DNA of 34,289 bases from Rhodocyclales bacterium RIFCSPLOWO2_02_FULL_63_24 (lineage in GTDB: Bacteria; Pseudomonadota; Gammaproteobacteria; Burkholderiales; Rhodocyclaceae), in NCBI GenBank assembly GCA_001828935.1, contig MHZX01000047.1:1-34289 (forward strand), in the 5' to 3' direction. Positions 25,364-34,190 of the stretch are shown here, one piece after another. The position numbers and the translations under genes were made by a program. How positions within the stretch are numbered: position 1 is the stretch's first letter; each line of letters begins with the position of its first letter. The notes below the pieces were generated by a model. The model did no database searches. It was not told the origin of the DNA and saw only the letters and a program-made list of their open reading frames with translations.

Positions 25364-25392
25364 ACTTTAGCCCGACTGGCACGATTCGGCAA
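25364..25392 (-). promoter_or_regulatory. promoter of exbB
   Basis: On the minus strand TTGCCG (25387-25392) and TAAAGT (25364-25369) are 17 bp apart; each matches four of six consensus bases. The GCTAAAGTTCGC context is common for proteobacterial housekeeping promoters. Transcription would begin about 25 bp before the exbB GTG. Confidence 0.55.
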
Positions 25393-25420
25393 TACAAACG
25401 GATACTGGGCAAGGTTTGCG

Positions 25421-25460
25421 GCGATAAACCGGCCAAACACTTGTATAATTGGTTTATCGC
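25421..25460. promoter_or_regulatory. 10-bp inverted repeat around a TATAAT, probable TetR operator
   Basis: GCGATAAACC (25421-25430) and GGTTTATCGC (25451-25460) are a perfect inverted repeat with a 20-bp spacer. A plus-strand TATAAT at 25444-25449 lies between the arms, about 20 bp before the TetR-family gene. No good -35 is visible at 16-18 bp. A dimeric repressor bound here would block the regulator's own promoter and possibly influence exbB. Confidence 0.6.
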
Positions 25461-25470
25461 ACCCGGTACC

Positions 25471-26376
25471 ATGTCATACATGCCGATGACCAACAAACCG
25501 CCGCACGATCGCCGCACCGCCCGTCTCGCCGCCGAAAAGGAGGTTCTGCGCTATGCGCGCGAGCATCCGGAATTTGGCCAGGCACATGTTGCCGAAGCAT
25601 TGCGCGCCGCAGGATTCAACATCTCCCCTTCCGGCGTACGCTACCTGTGGCAGGAACATGGCCTGGAAACCACATACAAGCGCCTCAAGGCACTGGAACG
25701 TAGCTCTGGCCCGGAATTCGAACTCTCGCCCAATCAGCGTGAATTTCTGCGCCGCGGCGACGTCAGCCGCAAACTGGCGCGCAAAACGCAGCGCCGGACC
25801 GTTGCTGGCTCCGCCGAAACCGAGGCGACGGCCGAACGACGCCAATTGATTCTCGCCGCCGCGGCACAGCTCTTCGGCGAACGCGGCTACAACGGCGCCT
25901 CGGTTCGCGATCTGGCACAACAGGTCGGCCTGCTGCCAGGTTCGGTCTACCACCACTTCCCGTCCAAGGAAGAACTCTTCGTCGAAGTGCATCGGGAAGG
26001 CTTTCGGCAACTGATCGCGGACGTCGAAGCAGCAATCGGCCGTGAAGCCGACCCGTGGCGCAGGCTCGAACTCGCCTGCACGGCCCATATCCACGCGCTG
26101 GTGGAAGGCAACTCGATTTCAACGGTCACCGGCGTCAGCCTGTTCTCCCTCCACGAGCCACGCCTGAAGCGCCGCCTGCAGGGCGATCGCGACCGCTACG
26201 AGGAAATCTTCGTGCGCCTGATCGGCGACCTGGAGCTGCCGGGCGGAATCGACCGCACGCTGCTGCGCATGTTCCTCTTCGGTGCTCTCAACTGGACGCT
26301 GATCTGGTTCCGTCCCGGCAAAAAGAAGCCGCAGGAAATCGCCCGGCAGATGGTGACGATGATCCGCGGGCACTGA
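25471..26376 (+). CDS. TetR-family regulator with an extra N-terminal HTH
   Basis: A protein of about 301 residues, long for the family (about 190-220). The C-terminal two thirds are TetR-like: the HTH at about 122-168 runs RRQLILAAAAQLFGERGYNG to VGLLPGSVYHHFPSKEELF, followed by a helical ligand domain. Ahead of it, residues about 22-76 form a second predicted DNA-binding segment (AEALRAAGFNISPSGVRYLW, then QEHGLETTYKRLKALE), like the helix-turn-helix of IS481-type transposases. A basic linker joins them. ATG 25471 is used; ATG at 25480 and 25486 are alternatives, and none has a strong ribosome-binding site. It probably controls the convergent ligase-transport operon and itself. Confidence 0.88.
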   Translation: MSYMPMTNKPPHDRRTARLAAEKEVLRYAREHPEFGQAHVAEALRAAGFNISPSGVRYLWQEHGLETTYKRLKALERSSGPEFELSPNQREFLRRGDVSRKLARKTQRRTVAGSAETEATAERRQLILAAAAQLFGERGYNGASVRDLAQQVGLLPGSVYHHFPSKEELFVEVHREGFRQLIADVEAAIGREADPWRRLELACTAHIHALVEGNSISTVTGVSLFSLHEPRLKRRLQGDRDRYEEIFVRLIGDLELPGGIDRTLLRMFLFGALNWTLIWFRPGKKKPQEIARQMVTMIRGH

Positions 26377-26406
26377 ACGTCCATCTGACGCGTTGGTCGT
26401 CGGCGC

Positions 26407-27162
26407 TTATGTCGCGCTCTTGATGCCGAGGTAGCTCTCGGCGATTTTCGGGTTGTCGGCAAGTTCGAATGCCGGGCCTTCGATCAGCACGTCGCCTGTT
26501 TCCAGTACATAGCCATAATCGGCCACCTGAAGCGCGGCGCGGGCATTCTGCTCGACCAACAGAATCGCGGTGCCCGTATCGCGCAGGTCGGCGATGATGT
26601 GGAATATCTCGCGCACGATAAGCGGCGCCAGGCCAAGACTGGGTTCGTCGAGCATCAGCAGCTTCGGCCGTGCCATCAGCGCGCGGCCAAGCGCGAGCAT
26701 CGCGCGTTCGCCGCCGGACAGGGTTCCGGCGAGCTGCGTGCGCCTTTCGTTGAGACGCGGGAAGCGCTGAAAGACCTCGGCCATGGCCGTTTCGTGACCG
26801 CGCTTGCCCGCCGCGAAGCGTGCGAAGCCACCGAGTCGCAGGTTGTCTTCGACACTCATGCTGGCGAACAGCTCGCGTTTTTCAGGAACCAGTGTCAAAC
26901 CGCGTACGACCATGTCCTCGACTTCCACGCGTGCGTGGCACTCGCCGGCGAACTCGATCTTCCCGTCGGATGGCAACAGACCCATTATTGCCGAAAGCAG
27001 CGTGGTCTTGCCCGCGCCATTGGAACCGATGACGGTGACGATCTGCCCGGCGCCAACGGTGAGATCGACGTGGTGCAGCGCCGCGACCTTGCCGTAGGAA
27101 ACCTTGAGGCCGCGTACCGTCAGGATTGGCTCGACCAAGCAATCCATTGCCTGCCTGTTCAT
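26407..27162 (-). CDS. livF: Liv-type ABC transporter ATPase
   Basis: A 251-residue ATP-binding subunit of a branched-chain amino acid/aromatic acid (HAAT) ABC transporter. Walker A GSNGAGKT is at 46-53, with [16 protein letters not shown], the Walker [14 protein letters not shown] and the VEQN that replaces the H-loop histidine in LivF proteins. ATG 27162 overlaps the stop of the fused livM-livG by four bases (ATGA). It is the last gene of the operon and convergent with the TetR-type regulator. The neighbours (aryl-CoA ligase, thiolase) favour an aromatic or dicarboxylic acid substrate over leucine. Confidence 0.93.
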   Translation of the reverse strand: MNRQAMDCLVEPILTVRGLKVSYGKVAALHHVDLTVGAGQIVTVIGSNGAGKTTLLSAIMGLLPSDGKIEFAGECHARVEVEDMVVRGLTLVPEKRELFASMSVEDNLRLGGFARFAAGKRGHETAMAEVFQRFPRLNERRTQLAGTLSGGERAMLALGRALMARPKLLMLDEPSLGLAPLIVREIFHIIADLRDTGTAILLVEQNARAALQVADYGYVLETGDVLIEGPAFELADNPKIAESYLGIKSAT

Positions 27163-28922
27163 TCGACGCCTCCGAGATAAGCCTCGCGCACCGCCGGATT
27201 GCGCTGAATCTCATCCGGCAGGCCTTCTGCAATTTTTTCGCCGAAATCCATGACGACCACGCGGTGCACCAGTCCCATGACGAAATCCATGTCGTGTTCC
27301 ACCAGCAGAATGCCCAGCCCCTCGCCGCACAGCTTGCGCAGCAGCTCCGCGAGGGCCTGCTTTTCGAGGTAGCGCAGGCCCGCCGCCGGCTCGTCGAGCA
27401 GTAGCAGGCAGGGATCGGCACAAAGCGCGCGGGCGATTTCAAGGATGCGCTGTTTGCCGAGCGGCAGACTGCCGGCGGCATCGTGCAGGTGCTCGCCGAG
27501 CCCGACTCGCTGGACTTGGCGCGCAGCTTCCGCGAGCAAGCGCGCCTCTTCTCCCCGTTCGAGATGCAGCGACGAGGACAAAACGCCGGCCGCGCCACGC
27601 AGGTGGGCGCCGATGGCGACATTTTCCAGCACGCTCATCTCGCGCAGAAGGCGTACGTGCTGGAAGCTGCGGCTCATGCCGAGTTTGGCGATGCGGCGCG
27701 GATCAAGGCCATCGATGCGGCGATCGAGAAAATGCACCGTACCCGATGTCGGCGGCGCCACGCCGGAAACCAGGTTGAACATGGTGCTTTTTCCAGCTCC
27801 GTTGGGACCGAGCAGCGCGAGAATTTCGCCGGCCTTGACGGTCAGGCTCATGTCATTTACCGCGACCAGCCCGCCGAAGCGCTTAACCGCCGCTTTCACT
27901 TCGAGCAATGTCGTGCCCGACGCTGGCTTGTCGCGCTGCGTCAACGGCTGCGCATCGCTTACCGCAATCTCGCGCCGGGGCGCCGGCAGGCGTCGGGCCA
28001 GCAGTGGCCAAAGCCCGTTCGGGGCGTACTGCAACAGGAGGACCATCATCACGCCGAAGACGATCATCTCGAAGTTGCCGCTGGCACCCAGCAGCTTCGG
28101 CAGCAGATCTTTCAGCCATTCGTTGAGCAGCGTGATGACACCGGCTCCGAGCAGCGCACCCCAAAGGCTCGCCGCGCCGCCGACCACAGCCATGAACAGG
28201 TATTCGATGCCGTGGTGCAGGCTGAACGGCGTCGGGTTCACGAAGCGCTGCAGATGGGCATAAAGCCATCCCGACAACGAAGCGAGCAGTGCGGCAATAA
28301 GGAAGGCGATGATCTTGGTGCGGGCGATGTCGACCCCCATGGATTCGGCCATCAGGCTGCCGCCCTTCAAGGCCCGGATTGCCCGGCCTTGGCGCGAAGC
28401 AAGCAGGTTCTGCGTTGCCCACAACGCCGCCAGCGTAATCGCCCAGATCAGGTAGCCGAAATCACGCCCGGATTCGAGGCTGAGGCCGAACAACGAAACC
28501 GCCGGTATGCCAGTAATGCCGGTATGGCCACCGAGCGCATCGAGGTTGCCGAACAGGTAGTAGAGGCTTATGCCCCAGGCAATGGTGCCGAGCGGCAGGT
28601 AGTGGCCCGACAAACGCAGCGTCATGGCGCCCAGCAGCAGTGCGGTGGCGCCGGTAACAGCGAGGCCGATGAACAGGGTGGCCCACGGCGACAGTCCGTG
28701 CACCGTGGTGAGATAGGCGGTCGCGTAGGCGCCAAGGCCGACAAAGGCGCCCTGTCCAAAGGACGTCATCCCGCCAATTCCGGTCAGCAGTACCAGACCG
28801 AGTGCGACCAGTCCGTAGAGCCCAATGTAGTTGAACAGCGTGACGTAGAACTCGGGCAGCAGGCGTGGACCGAGCGCGACCAGGGCAAGTAACGCCACCA
28901 GCGGAAGACGACGCGCCATCAT
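27159..28922 (-). CDS. fused LivM permease - LivG ATPase
   Basis: One 587-residue frame joins two ABC-transporter subunits. Residues 1-310 are a LivM-type permease with many hydrophobic segments and the signature [21 protein letters not shown] at about 47-66. A linker at about 311-338 ([17 protein letters not shown]) leads to a LivG ATPase with Walker A GPNGAGKS at 372-379, a [16 protein letters not shown] signature in which LSGG is replaced by LPLGK, and Walker [15 protein letters not shown] 28922, preceded by GAGGAGGAC, overlaps the livH stop by four bases. Separate livM and livG genes are more usual, though fusions are known. Confidence 0.92.
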   Translation of the reverse strand: MMARRLPLVALLALVALGPRLLPEFYVTLFNYIGLYGLVALGLVLLTGIGGMTSFGQGAFVGLGAYATAYLTTVHGLSPWATLFIGLAVTGATALLLGAMTLRLSGHYLPLGTIAWGISLYYLFGNLDALGGHTGITGIPAVSLFGLSLESGRDFGYLIWAITLAALWATQNLLASRQGRAIRALKGGSLMAESMGVDIARTKIIAFLIAALLASLSGWLYAHLQRFVNPTPFSLHHGIEYLFMAVVGGAASLWGALLGAGVITLLNEWLKDLLPKLLGASGNFEMIVFGVMMVLLLQYAPNGLWPLLARRLPAPRREIAVSDAQPLTQRDKPASGTTLLEVKAAVKRFGGLVAVNDMSLTVKAGEILALLGPNGAGKSTMFNLVSGVAPPTSGTVHFLDRRIDGLDPRRIAKLGMSRSFQHVRLLREMSVLENVAIGAHLRGAAGVLSSSLHLERGEEARLLAEAARQVQRVGLGEHLHDAAGSLPLGKQRILEIARALCADPCLLLLDEPAAGLRYLEKQALAELLRKLCGEGLGILLVEHDMDFVMGLVHRVVVMDFGEKIAEGLPDEIQRNPAVREAYLGGVE

Positions 28923-29956
28923 TCGTCCTCCTCGATGTGATGCGTGGTCAACGAGCGCCACAGCAACACCGGAATGATCAGCGTGAACACGATCACTTCC
29001 TTGAAGGCGCTGGCCCAGAACGAAGCGTAGGACTCGATCAACCCGACCAGCAGCGCTCCGCCAGCGGCAACCGGATAACTTGCCAGTCCGCCGACGATGG
29101 CACCGACAAAGCCCTTGAGGCCGATGATGAAGCCGGTATCGTAGAAGATTGTCGTGATCGGCGCGATCAGAATCCCGGAGAAGGCGCCGATCGCGGCCGC
29201 CAGCGTGAATGCAAGGCCGCCGGCCATGCTGGTGCGGATCCCCATCAACCGGGCGCCCGTACGGTTGACCGCCGTGGCGACCAGCGCCTTGCCGTAGAGC
29301 GAGCGGCTAAAGAACACATAGAGCGCAAGAATCAGCACCGCGCTCGATCCATAGACCCACAACGACTGCCCGGAAACGTTGATCTCGCCGAATTTGAGCA
29401 TCGCTTCGGAAAACGCCGGCGTGCGCGAACCCTCGGCGCCGAAAAAGAACAGGCCGAGACCCGCAAGCGCGAGGTGCACTGCCACCGAGACGATCAACAA
29501 CACGAGCACCGAAGCTTCGGCCAACGGCTGAAACGCGAGCCGATAAAGAATCGGCCCCATCGGCACGACAATCGCCAGCGAAAGTGCAATCTGCACCGGA
29601 AGCGCCAATTTCAGCGCCGCCGCCCACCAGGCTGCTCCGGCCACCACGGCGGGCAGCAAGCCGTAGAACAGCAAGGCACGTGCGAGGCGCTGATTGTTGC
29701 GCTCACGCCGGGCCGCCACCGCTTCGACCAGCAGCACCAGCGCGGCACCGCCAAGCAGCAGCCAGACGGTTCCCGGCAACTTGCCGTTGTCGAAAGCGGC
29801 AAGCGTCAGCGCGCCAAAAGCGACAAATTCACCCTGCGGAATGAAGATCACGCGCGTCACTGCGAACACCAGCACCAGCGCCAATGCCAGCAGCACGTAG
29901 ATCGCGCCATTGGTCAGGCCGTCCTGCGCCAGCAACAAGGCGATTTGGAGATCCAT
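28919..29956 (-). CDS. livH: Liv-type ABC transporter permease
   Basis: A 345-residue polytopic permease. The N-terminus ([36 protein letters not shown]) is the LivH hallmark, and the late segment [28 protein letters not shown] is the EAA-like loop of the family. It is longer than E. coli LivH (308), with extra hydrophobic sequence around residues 60-115. ATG 29956 has GGAG 5 bp upstream; the longer frame is read-through. The stop overlaps the next gene. With livM-livG and livF it completes the membrane part of the transporter. Confidence 0.92.
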   Translation of the reverse strand: MDLQIALLLAQDGLTNGAIYVLLALALVLVFAVTRVIFIPQGEFVAFGALTLAAFDNGKLPGTVWLLLGGAALVLLVEAVAARRERNNQRLARALLFYGLLPAVVAGAAWWAAALKLALPVQIALSLAIVVPMGPILYRLAFQPLAEASVLVLLIVSVAVHLALAGLGLFFFGAEGSRTPAFSEAMLKFGEINVSGQSLWVYGSSAVLILALYVFFSRSLYGKALVATAVNRTGARLMGIRTSMAGGLAFTLAAAIGAFSGILIAPITTIFYDTGFIIGLKGFVGAIVGGLASYPVAAGGALLVGLIESYASFWASAFKEVIVFTLIIPVLLWRSLTTHHIEEDE

Positions 29957-29975
29957 CGTAGCTCCGATGCGCCTC

Positions 29976-30749
29976 TCAGGCGCCCTTCTTCTTGCGTTCG
30001 AGAAAAGCGGCGATGCCGTTCTTGGCATCGTCGCTGGTTTGCGCCAGCGCCGCAACCAGCGACTCGGTGTACAGGCCGTCGCTCGCCGACATGTCGTCGA
30101 TGCGCGCGATTGCAGTCAGCATAGCGTAGTTTGACAAGGGGGCATTACTGGCAATGGCGCGCGCCAGTTCGATTGCCTTGGTCAGCGCGTTGCCAGCGCC
30201 GACCAGGTAGTGCGCAAGGCCTAAGCGCAGCCCGTCTTCGGCATCATAGCGACGACCGGTAAGCATCATCTCGGTCATGCGGCCGGCGCCGATCGCCCGC
30301 GCCACGCGCACCGAAGCACCGCCACCGACAAAGATACCGCGCTGCCCCTCCGGCAACTGATAGAAGGTCGACGGTTCCGACACACGCACGTGGGTTGCCA
30401 TCGCCAGTTCGAGGCCACCGCCGATCACCGCGCCCTTCATCGCGGCAACGACGGGCAGACCGCCGGACTGGATCAGTTCGAAAGCGCGGTGCCAACCCTG
30501 CGAATGACGCATCACCTCAAAGGGGCTGCGCTCCTTGTGCTCGGAAAGATCCAGCCCAGCGCAGAAGTTCTCGCCGCGAGTATGCATGACGATCACCCGG
30601 GCGTCTTTCGGCGGCGCCGCGAAGAATGCATGGATCGCCGCGATGAAGCCATCGTTGATTGCGTTGTGCTTTTCCGGCCGCGTCAGTTCCAGCAATGCGA
30701 TGCCGTCGGCATCGACGGTGCATGAAAGGTAGGTCGGGGCTTTCTTCAT
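29976..30749 (-). CDS. enoyl-CoA hydratase/isomerase (crotonase) family protein
   Basis: A 257-residue crotonase. The oxyanion-hole segments [13 protein letters not shown] (about 59-71) and [10 protein letters not shown] are present, and both catalytic glutamates of hydratases are kept: Glu114 (GGLE) and Glu134 (QLPEG). A hydratase activity on an enoyl-CoA is therefore likely. Between the aryl-CoA ligase, the thiolase and the transporter it probably hydrates the double bond of an activated cinnamate-like side chain. It does not look like the known feruloyl-CoA hydratase-lyase. Its start overlaps the stop of a small ORF by four bases. Confidence 0.9.
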   Translation of the reverse strand: MKKAPTYLSCTVDADGIALLELTRPEKHNAINDGFIAAIHAFFAAPPKDARVIVMHTRGENFCAGLDLSEHKERSPFEVMRHSQGWHRAFELIQSGGLPVVAAMKGAVIGGGLELAMATHVRVSEPSTFYQLPEGQRGIFVGGGASVRVARAIGAGRMTEMMLTGRRYDAEDGLRLGLAHYLVGAGNALTKAIELARAIASNAPLSNYAMLTAIARIDDMSASDGLYTESLVAALAQTSDDAKNGIAAFLERKKKGA

Positions 30750-30925
30750 GTGCGTCTCCTTGGGGTGTTCTTGCGCAGCGCCTGCCAGTCGGCTACGTAG
30801 GCGGCAACTGCATGCGGAATTTCGCGGCCTTGCATCATGCGATCGGCAAACTGGCCACGCTCGGGCGGCAGCCAGTCACCGTGAAAGTCGGCGGCCACTC
30901 GACGCCGGCGCAAGCGCCATGGCAT
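30746..30925 (-). CDS. small basic protein, unknown, coupled to the hydratase gene
   Basis: A 59-residue frame between thiolase and hydratase. Its stop overlaps the hydratase ATG in an ATGA, the same coupling seen at the livH-livM and livG-livF junctions, which favours a real gene. The ATG at 30925 lacks a clear Shine-Dalgarno. The peptide has an Arg-rich start (PWRLRRRRVAADFHGDW), then PPERGQFADRMMQGREIPHA and a helix ending WQALRKN. No membrane segment or cysteines. I do not recognise the family. Confidence 0.5.
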   Translation of the reverse strand: MPWRLRRRRVAADFHGDWLPPERGQFADRMMQGREIPHAVAAYVADWQALRKNTPRRRT

Positions 30926-30965
30926 ATGGCAAAGAGCATCGACATAACCGGAGCGCGATAATCGA

Positions 30966-32192
30966 TCATGCGGCGGCGTTCTCGACCAGGATTGCCGTGC
31001 CCTGCCCGCCACCTGCGCAGGCCGATGCAATGCCGTAGCGCAAACCACGACGCTCGAGTTCGCGCGCGATAGTCAGCGTACAGCGCACACCGGTTGCGCC
31101 GAGTGGATGGCCGAGCGCGATCGCTCCACCGTTAACATTTACCTTGCCTCGATCCAATCCGAGCTCCCGCTCGACCGCGAGATACTGGGCGCCAAAAGCT
31201 TCATTGATCTCGAAGCGATCAATATCGGCCAACTTGAGGCCGGCAGCGGCCAGCACACCGCGGATCGCCGGGGCCGGACCAATGCCCATGACCGCAGGCT
31301 GGCAGCCGACCGAGACACCGGCGACGACGCGCGCCAGCGGCTTGAGACCAAGCGTGCGCACCATCTCGCCAGTCGCCAGCACAACTCCTGCGGCGCCGTC
31401 GACTATCGCCGAAGAATTACCGCCCGTCTGTACCCCGCCGAACGCCGGCTTGAGCTTCTGCAGCGCCGTCAGCGGAGTCGGCCGCACGTGCTCGTCGACG
31501 GCAAACTGATCGATCCCGCGCGGCAGCTTGATGCCGCGCGGCTGCAAACCTTCCGGTTGCCAGCGTTGATCGGCCAGCGCCACAATTTCACCGGCGTGGA
31601 AACCCTCTTGCTGTGCACTGACAGCACGGGCGAAGCTCTCGGCGGCAAAGGCGTCGACGTCGTCGCGCGTTATGCCGTACTGCTTGGCGAGATTCTCCGC
31701 GGTATCACCCATGCGTGCGTTCGCCGATGTGTCAAAGGTCGCTTCCCAGAGAAAATCCTTGAAATCGACCTGCCCCATGCGAAAACCGCCGCGCATCGTG
31801 TACGAGACTAGCGGGTTGCGCGACATCGACTCGGTGCCGACGGCGAGCGCGGTCTTGATGCGGCCGAGCTGCATCTGGTCTGCGCCGAGCAGGATCGCCT
31901 CGAAGCCCGAACAGCACAGGCGGTTGATCTGCAGCGCCGGAACGCCGACCGGCACGCCGGAATAGAGACCGATTTGGCGCGACAGGTAATAGGCGTCGAG
32001 GCTAGTCTGCGCGACGCTGCCCGCGTAGATGGCGCCGATCCCGGTCGCCGCCACGCCAGCCCGGTCAAGCGCGCCTCGTGCCGCAGCAATACCCAGATCA
32101 GTCGCCGAAATGTCCTTCAGCGTGCCGTTGTAGTCGGCGAAGCCGGTGCGCGCGCCGGCGACGAGCCAGACGTCTTGATAAACATAGCCCAT
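30966..32192 (-). CDS. thiolase (acetyl-CoA acyltransferase type)
   Basis: A 408-residue thiolase expected to cleave a beta-ketoacyl-CoA with CoA. Nucleophile Cys93 in NRLCCSGFEA (followed by an unusual second cysteine where Gly or Ala is common), NEAFGAQ, His362 in GHPLGATG and Cys392 in CAGGGQG complete the active site. ATG 32192 gives the family N-terminus (VWLVAGARTGFADYNGTL); the longer frame is read-through. It lies 37 bp after the ligase gene. In this setting it should release acetyl-CoA from an aromatic beta-ketopropionyl-CoA, which is inference. Confidence 0.93.
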   Translation of the reverse strand: MGYVYQDVWLVAGARTGFADYNGTLKDISATDLGIAAARGALDRAGVAATGIGAIYAGSVAQTSLDAYYLSRQIGLYSGVPVGVPALQINRLCCSGFEAILLGADQMQLGRIKTALAVGTESMSRNPLVSYTMRGGFRMGQVDFKDFLWEATFDTSANARMGDTAENLAKQYGITRDDVDAFAAESFARAVSAQQEGFHAGEIVALADQRWQPEGLQPRGIKLPRGIDQFAVDEHVRPTPLTALQKLKPAFGGVQTGGNSSAIVDGAAGVVLATGEMVRTLGLKPLARVVAGVSVGCQPAVMGIGPAPAIRGVLAAAGLKLADIDRFEINEAFGAQYLAVERELGLDRGKVNVNGGAIALGHPLGATGVRCTLTIARELERRGLRYGIASACAGGGQGTAILVENAAA

Positions 32193-32229
32193 GGTGTTTT
32201 TTCTGTCGAAATTGGAGTTGTCTGAATGG

Positions 32230-34074
32230 TCACTTGAGCAGTATGACGTCGGGGTCGGGCGATGCGGCATATAGCCGGTCGACCAGGTCGGCCCGCCGCA
32301 AAAGCGCGGCTCTCTGGTTGATGTAGCCCTTGTCGGTAATCTCGTTGGCATCGATCGAGGGCGGCTCGCTCATCAGCAGCGCGCGCGTTGGACGATTCGA
32401 GCCGCCGGTCGCCTCGGCGGCAAGCCTGGCCAGCGCTTCAGCCATCTTTGCGCGTACGCGCGGGTCGGCAGTCACATGCGCCAGCGGCGTGTCAGCAGAC
32501 AATTCTGGACAAAGACTGCGGCAACCCGGATCGCTGGCAAAGATCAGGAGGCCGATATCTTCGCGGTTGTGGCCGGTGATCACCGCATCCTGGACGACCG
32601 GCGCGCCGGCGGCAATGACACGGACGCGCAGCCCGCCGACATGCACCCAGGTGCCGGACATCAGCTTGAAATCCTCGGCGATGCGGCCGTCGAATTCGAT
32701 ACCGTGCGCCGGCTCGTCAGGGTTCGCGAAACGGCCTGCATCGCCGATGCAGTAGTAGCCTTCGGCATCGAAGGCGGCGCGCGTCAGGTCGTCACGCTTC
32801 CAGTAGCCCGGCGTCACGTTCGGCCCGCGCACGCGCAACTCCATCTTGCCGCCGTTGGGCACCAGCTTGAGCTCGCTGCCCGGCCCCGGCAAACCGATTA
32901 CGCCGGCGCGCTCTATCTCGAAATGCACGGAGGTAACCATGGGCGCAGTCTCGGTCGAACCCCAGGCCGAGACCAGCCGCACGCGCTCGCCACGCGCCAC
33001 CACGGAAACGTCTTCGAGACGCTCCCACAGATTCTGCGGCAGCGCCGCGCCAGCATAGAAAATCAGGTCGAGATCGCGAAAGAAGCTCCAGCGCAGGGAC
33101 TCATCTCTTTCCAGGTAGGGCAGGAGCACGTCGAAACCGCGCGGCACATTGAAATACAGTGTCGGTGAAACCTCGCGCAGGTTGGCGACGGTCTTCTCGA
33201 TCAGACCTGGCATCGGCTTGCCGTCGTCGATCCAGATGGCGCCGCCGTGACGCAGCATCATGTTGAAGTTGTGATTGCCACCGAAGGTATGGCTCCACGG
33301 TAGCCAGTCGACGATGGTCGGTGTCTTTTCAGCGAGAAACGGCCAGAGTTGGAAAATCGCCTGCTGGTTGGCGAGCAACATGCGCTGCGTGTTGACGACG
33401 CCCTTTGGCAGGTCGGTCGATCCGGAGGTGAACAGAATCTTGGCGATGGTGTCCGGGCCGACCGCGGCAAAAGCGGCATCGACGCCGGCAGCAGCCTGAG
33501 TCGCGAGGAGGTCGGCGAATGCCGTAGTTCTGATTTCGTCAGGCGGGTTGGTGCTGACCACGACTTCGGCACCCTTCAGGTCTACGGCCTTGAGTGCGGC
33601 GCCGAAGCGTGCGCCATCGGCGGCAAAGACCAGTCCGGGTTCGAGAACTTCGAGAATATGCTTGAGTTTCCCGTGATCTTTCGATATCAGCGAATAGGCA
33701 GCCGAAACCGGCGCTGCCGGAACCCCGACGTGCATCGCGGCAAGCATCAGCAGCGCATGGTCTACGCCGTTGTCGGAGAGAATCGCGACAGGGCGCTGCG
33801 GCGACAGTTGGCGATTAACAAGCGCCTGCCCCAGGCAACGCACAGCCGCCAATGCGGCCCCATAGGTGACTTTGTACCACTCTCCGTTGCGACGCTCGGC
33901 CAGAAATACGCGCTCGGGCGCGACGCTGCTCCAATGTTCCAGCCATTCGCCAACGCAACGGCCGATCGCGCCGAGTGGCTGCGGCGAGCGCAAAACCATG
34001 CCGCCGTCGGCATGCGGTTCCACTTCGACCGCAGCCTCGGCAAAGTTCAGACGGTTAAAGGCGGGCTTGCTCAT
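32230..34074 (-). CDS. feruloyl-CoA synthetase-like aryl-CoA ligase
   Basis: A 614-residue ANL-superfamily adenylate-forming enzyme. The phosphate-binding loop TSGSTDLPKG is at 216-225, followed by SHTFGGNHNFNMML, the A5 motif GSTETAP, the C-terminal hinge with Y-C-I-G-D-A-G-R-F and an A10-like D-K-G-Y-I-N lysine. Length and motif details (for example LPWSHTFGGNHN) fit feruloyl/p-coumaroyl-CoA synthetases, not short fatty-acid ligases. It should activate a hydroxycinnamate or related acid with ATP and CoA. AGGAGAC about 7 bp before ATG 34074 is a good ribosome-binding site. It heads the catabolic part of the operon. Confidence 0.88.
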   Translation of the reverse strand: MSKPAFNRLNFAEAAVEVEPHADGGMVLRSPQPLGAIGRCVGEWLEHWSSVAPERVFLAERRNGEWYKVTYGAALAAVRCLGQALVNRQLSPQRPVAILSDNGVDHALLMLAAMHVGVPAAPVSAAYSLISKDHGKLKHILEVLEPGLVFAADGARFGAALKAVDLKGAEVVVSTNPPDEIRTTAFADLLATQAAAGVDAAFAAVGPDTIAKILFTSGSTDLPKGVVNTQRMLLANQQAIFQLWPFLAEKTPTIVDWLPWSHTFGGNHNFNMMLRHGGAIWIDDGKPMPGLIEKTVANLREVSPTLYFNVPRGFDVLLPYLERDESLRWSFFRDLDLIFYAGAALPQNLWERLEDVSVVARGERVRLVSAWGSTETAPMVTSVHFEIERAGVIGLPGPGSELKLVPNGGKMELRVRGPNVTPGYWKRDDLTRAAFDAEGYYCIGDAGRFANPDEPAHGIEFDGRIAEDFKLMSGTWVHVGGLRVRVIAAGAPVVQDAVITGHNREDIGLLIFASDPGCRSLCPELSADTPLAHVTADPRVRAKMAEALARLAAEATGGSNRPTRALLMSEPPSIDANEITDKGYINQRAALLRRADLVDRLYAASPDPDVILLK

Positions 34075-34190
34075 GATTCGGTCTCCTCGCTGCTATTTTG
34101 CGGACGGCCGTCACCATCCCGCGCGCAATCCAGCGCCAGATACCGGCGCGAAATCTGGATGCGGCGGGCGGAACAGCGTCCTTTATGGAT

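Noticed and set aside
27483..28892. 469-codon plus-strand frame opposite livM-livG
   Set aside because: Gln/His/Arg-rich antisense shadow; the minus-strand frame has full ABC transporter motifs.
28865..30124. 419-codon plus-strand frame opposite livH
   Set aside because: Low-complexity, charged composition typical of antisense frames in GC-rich DNA.
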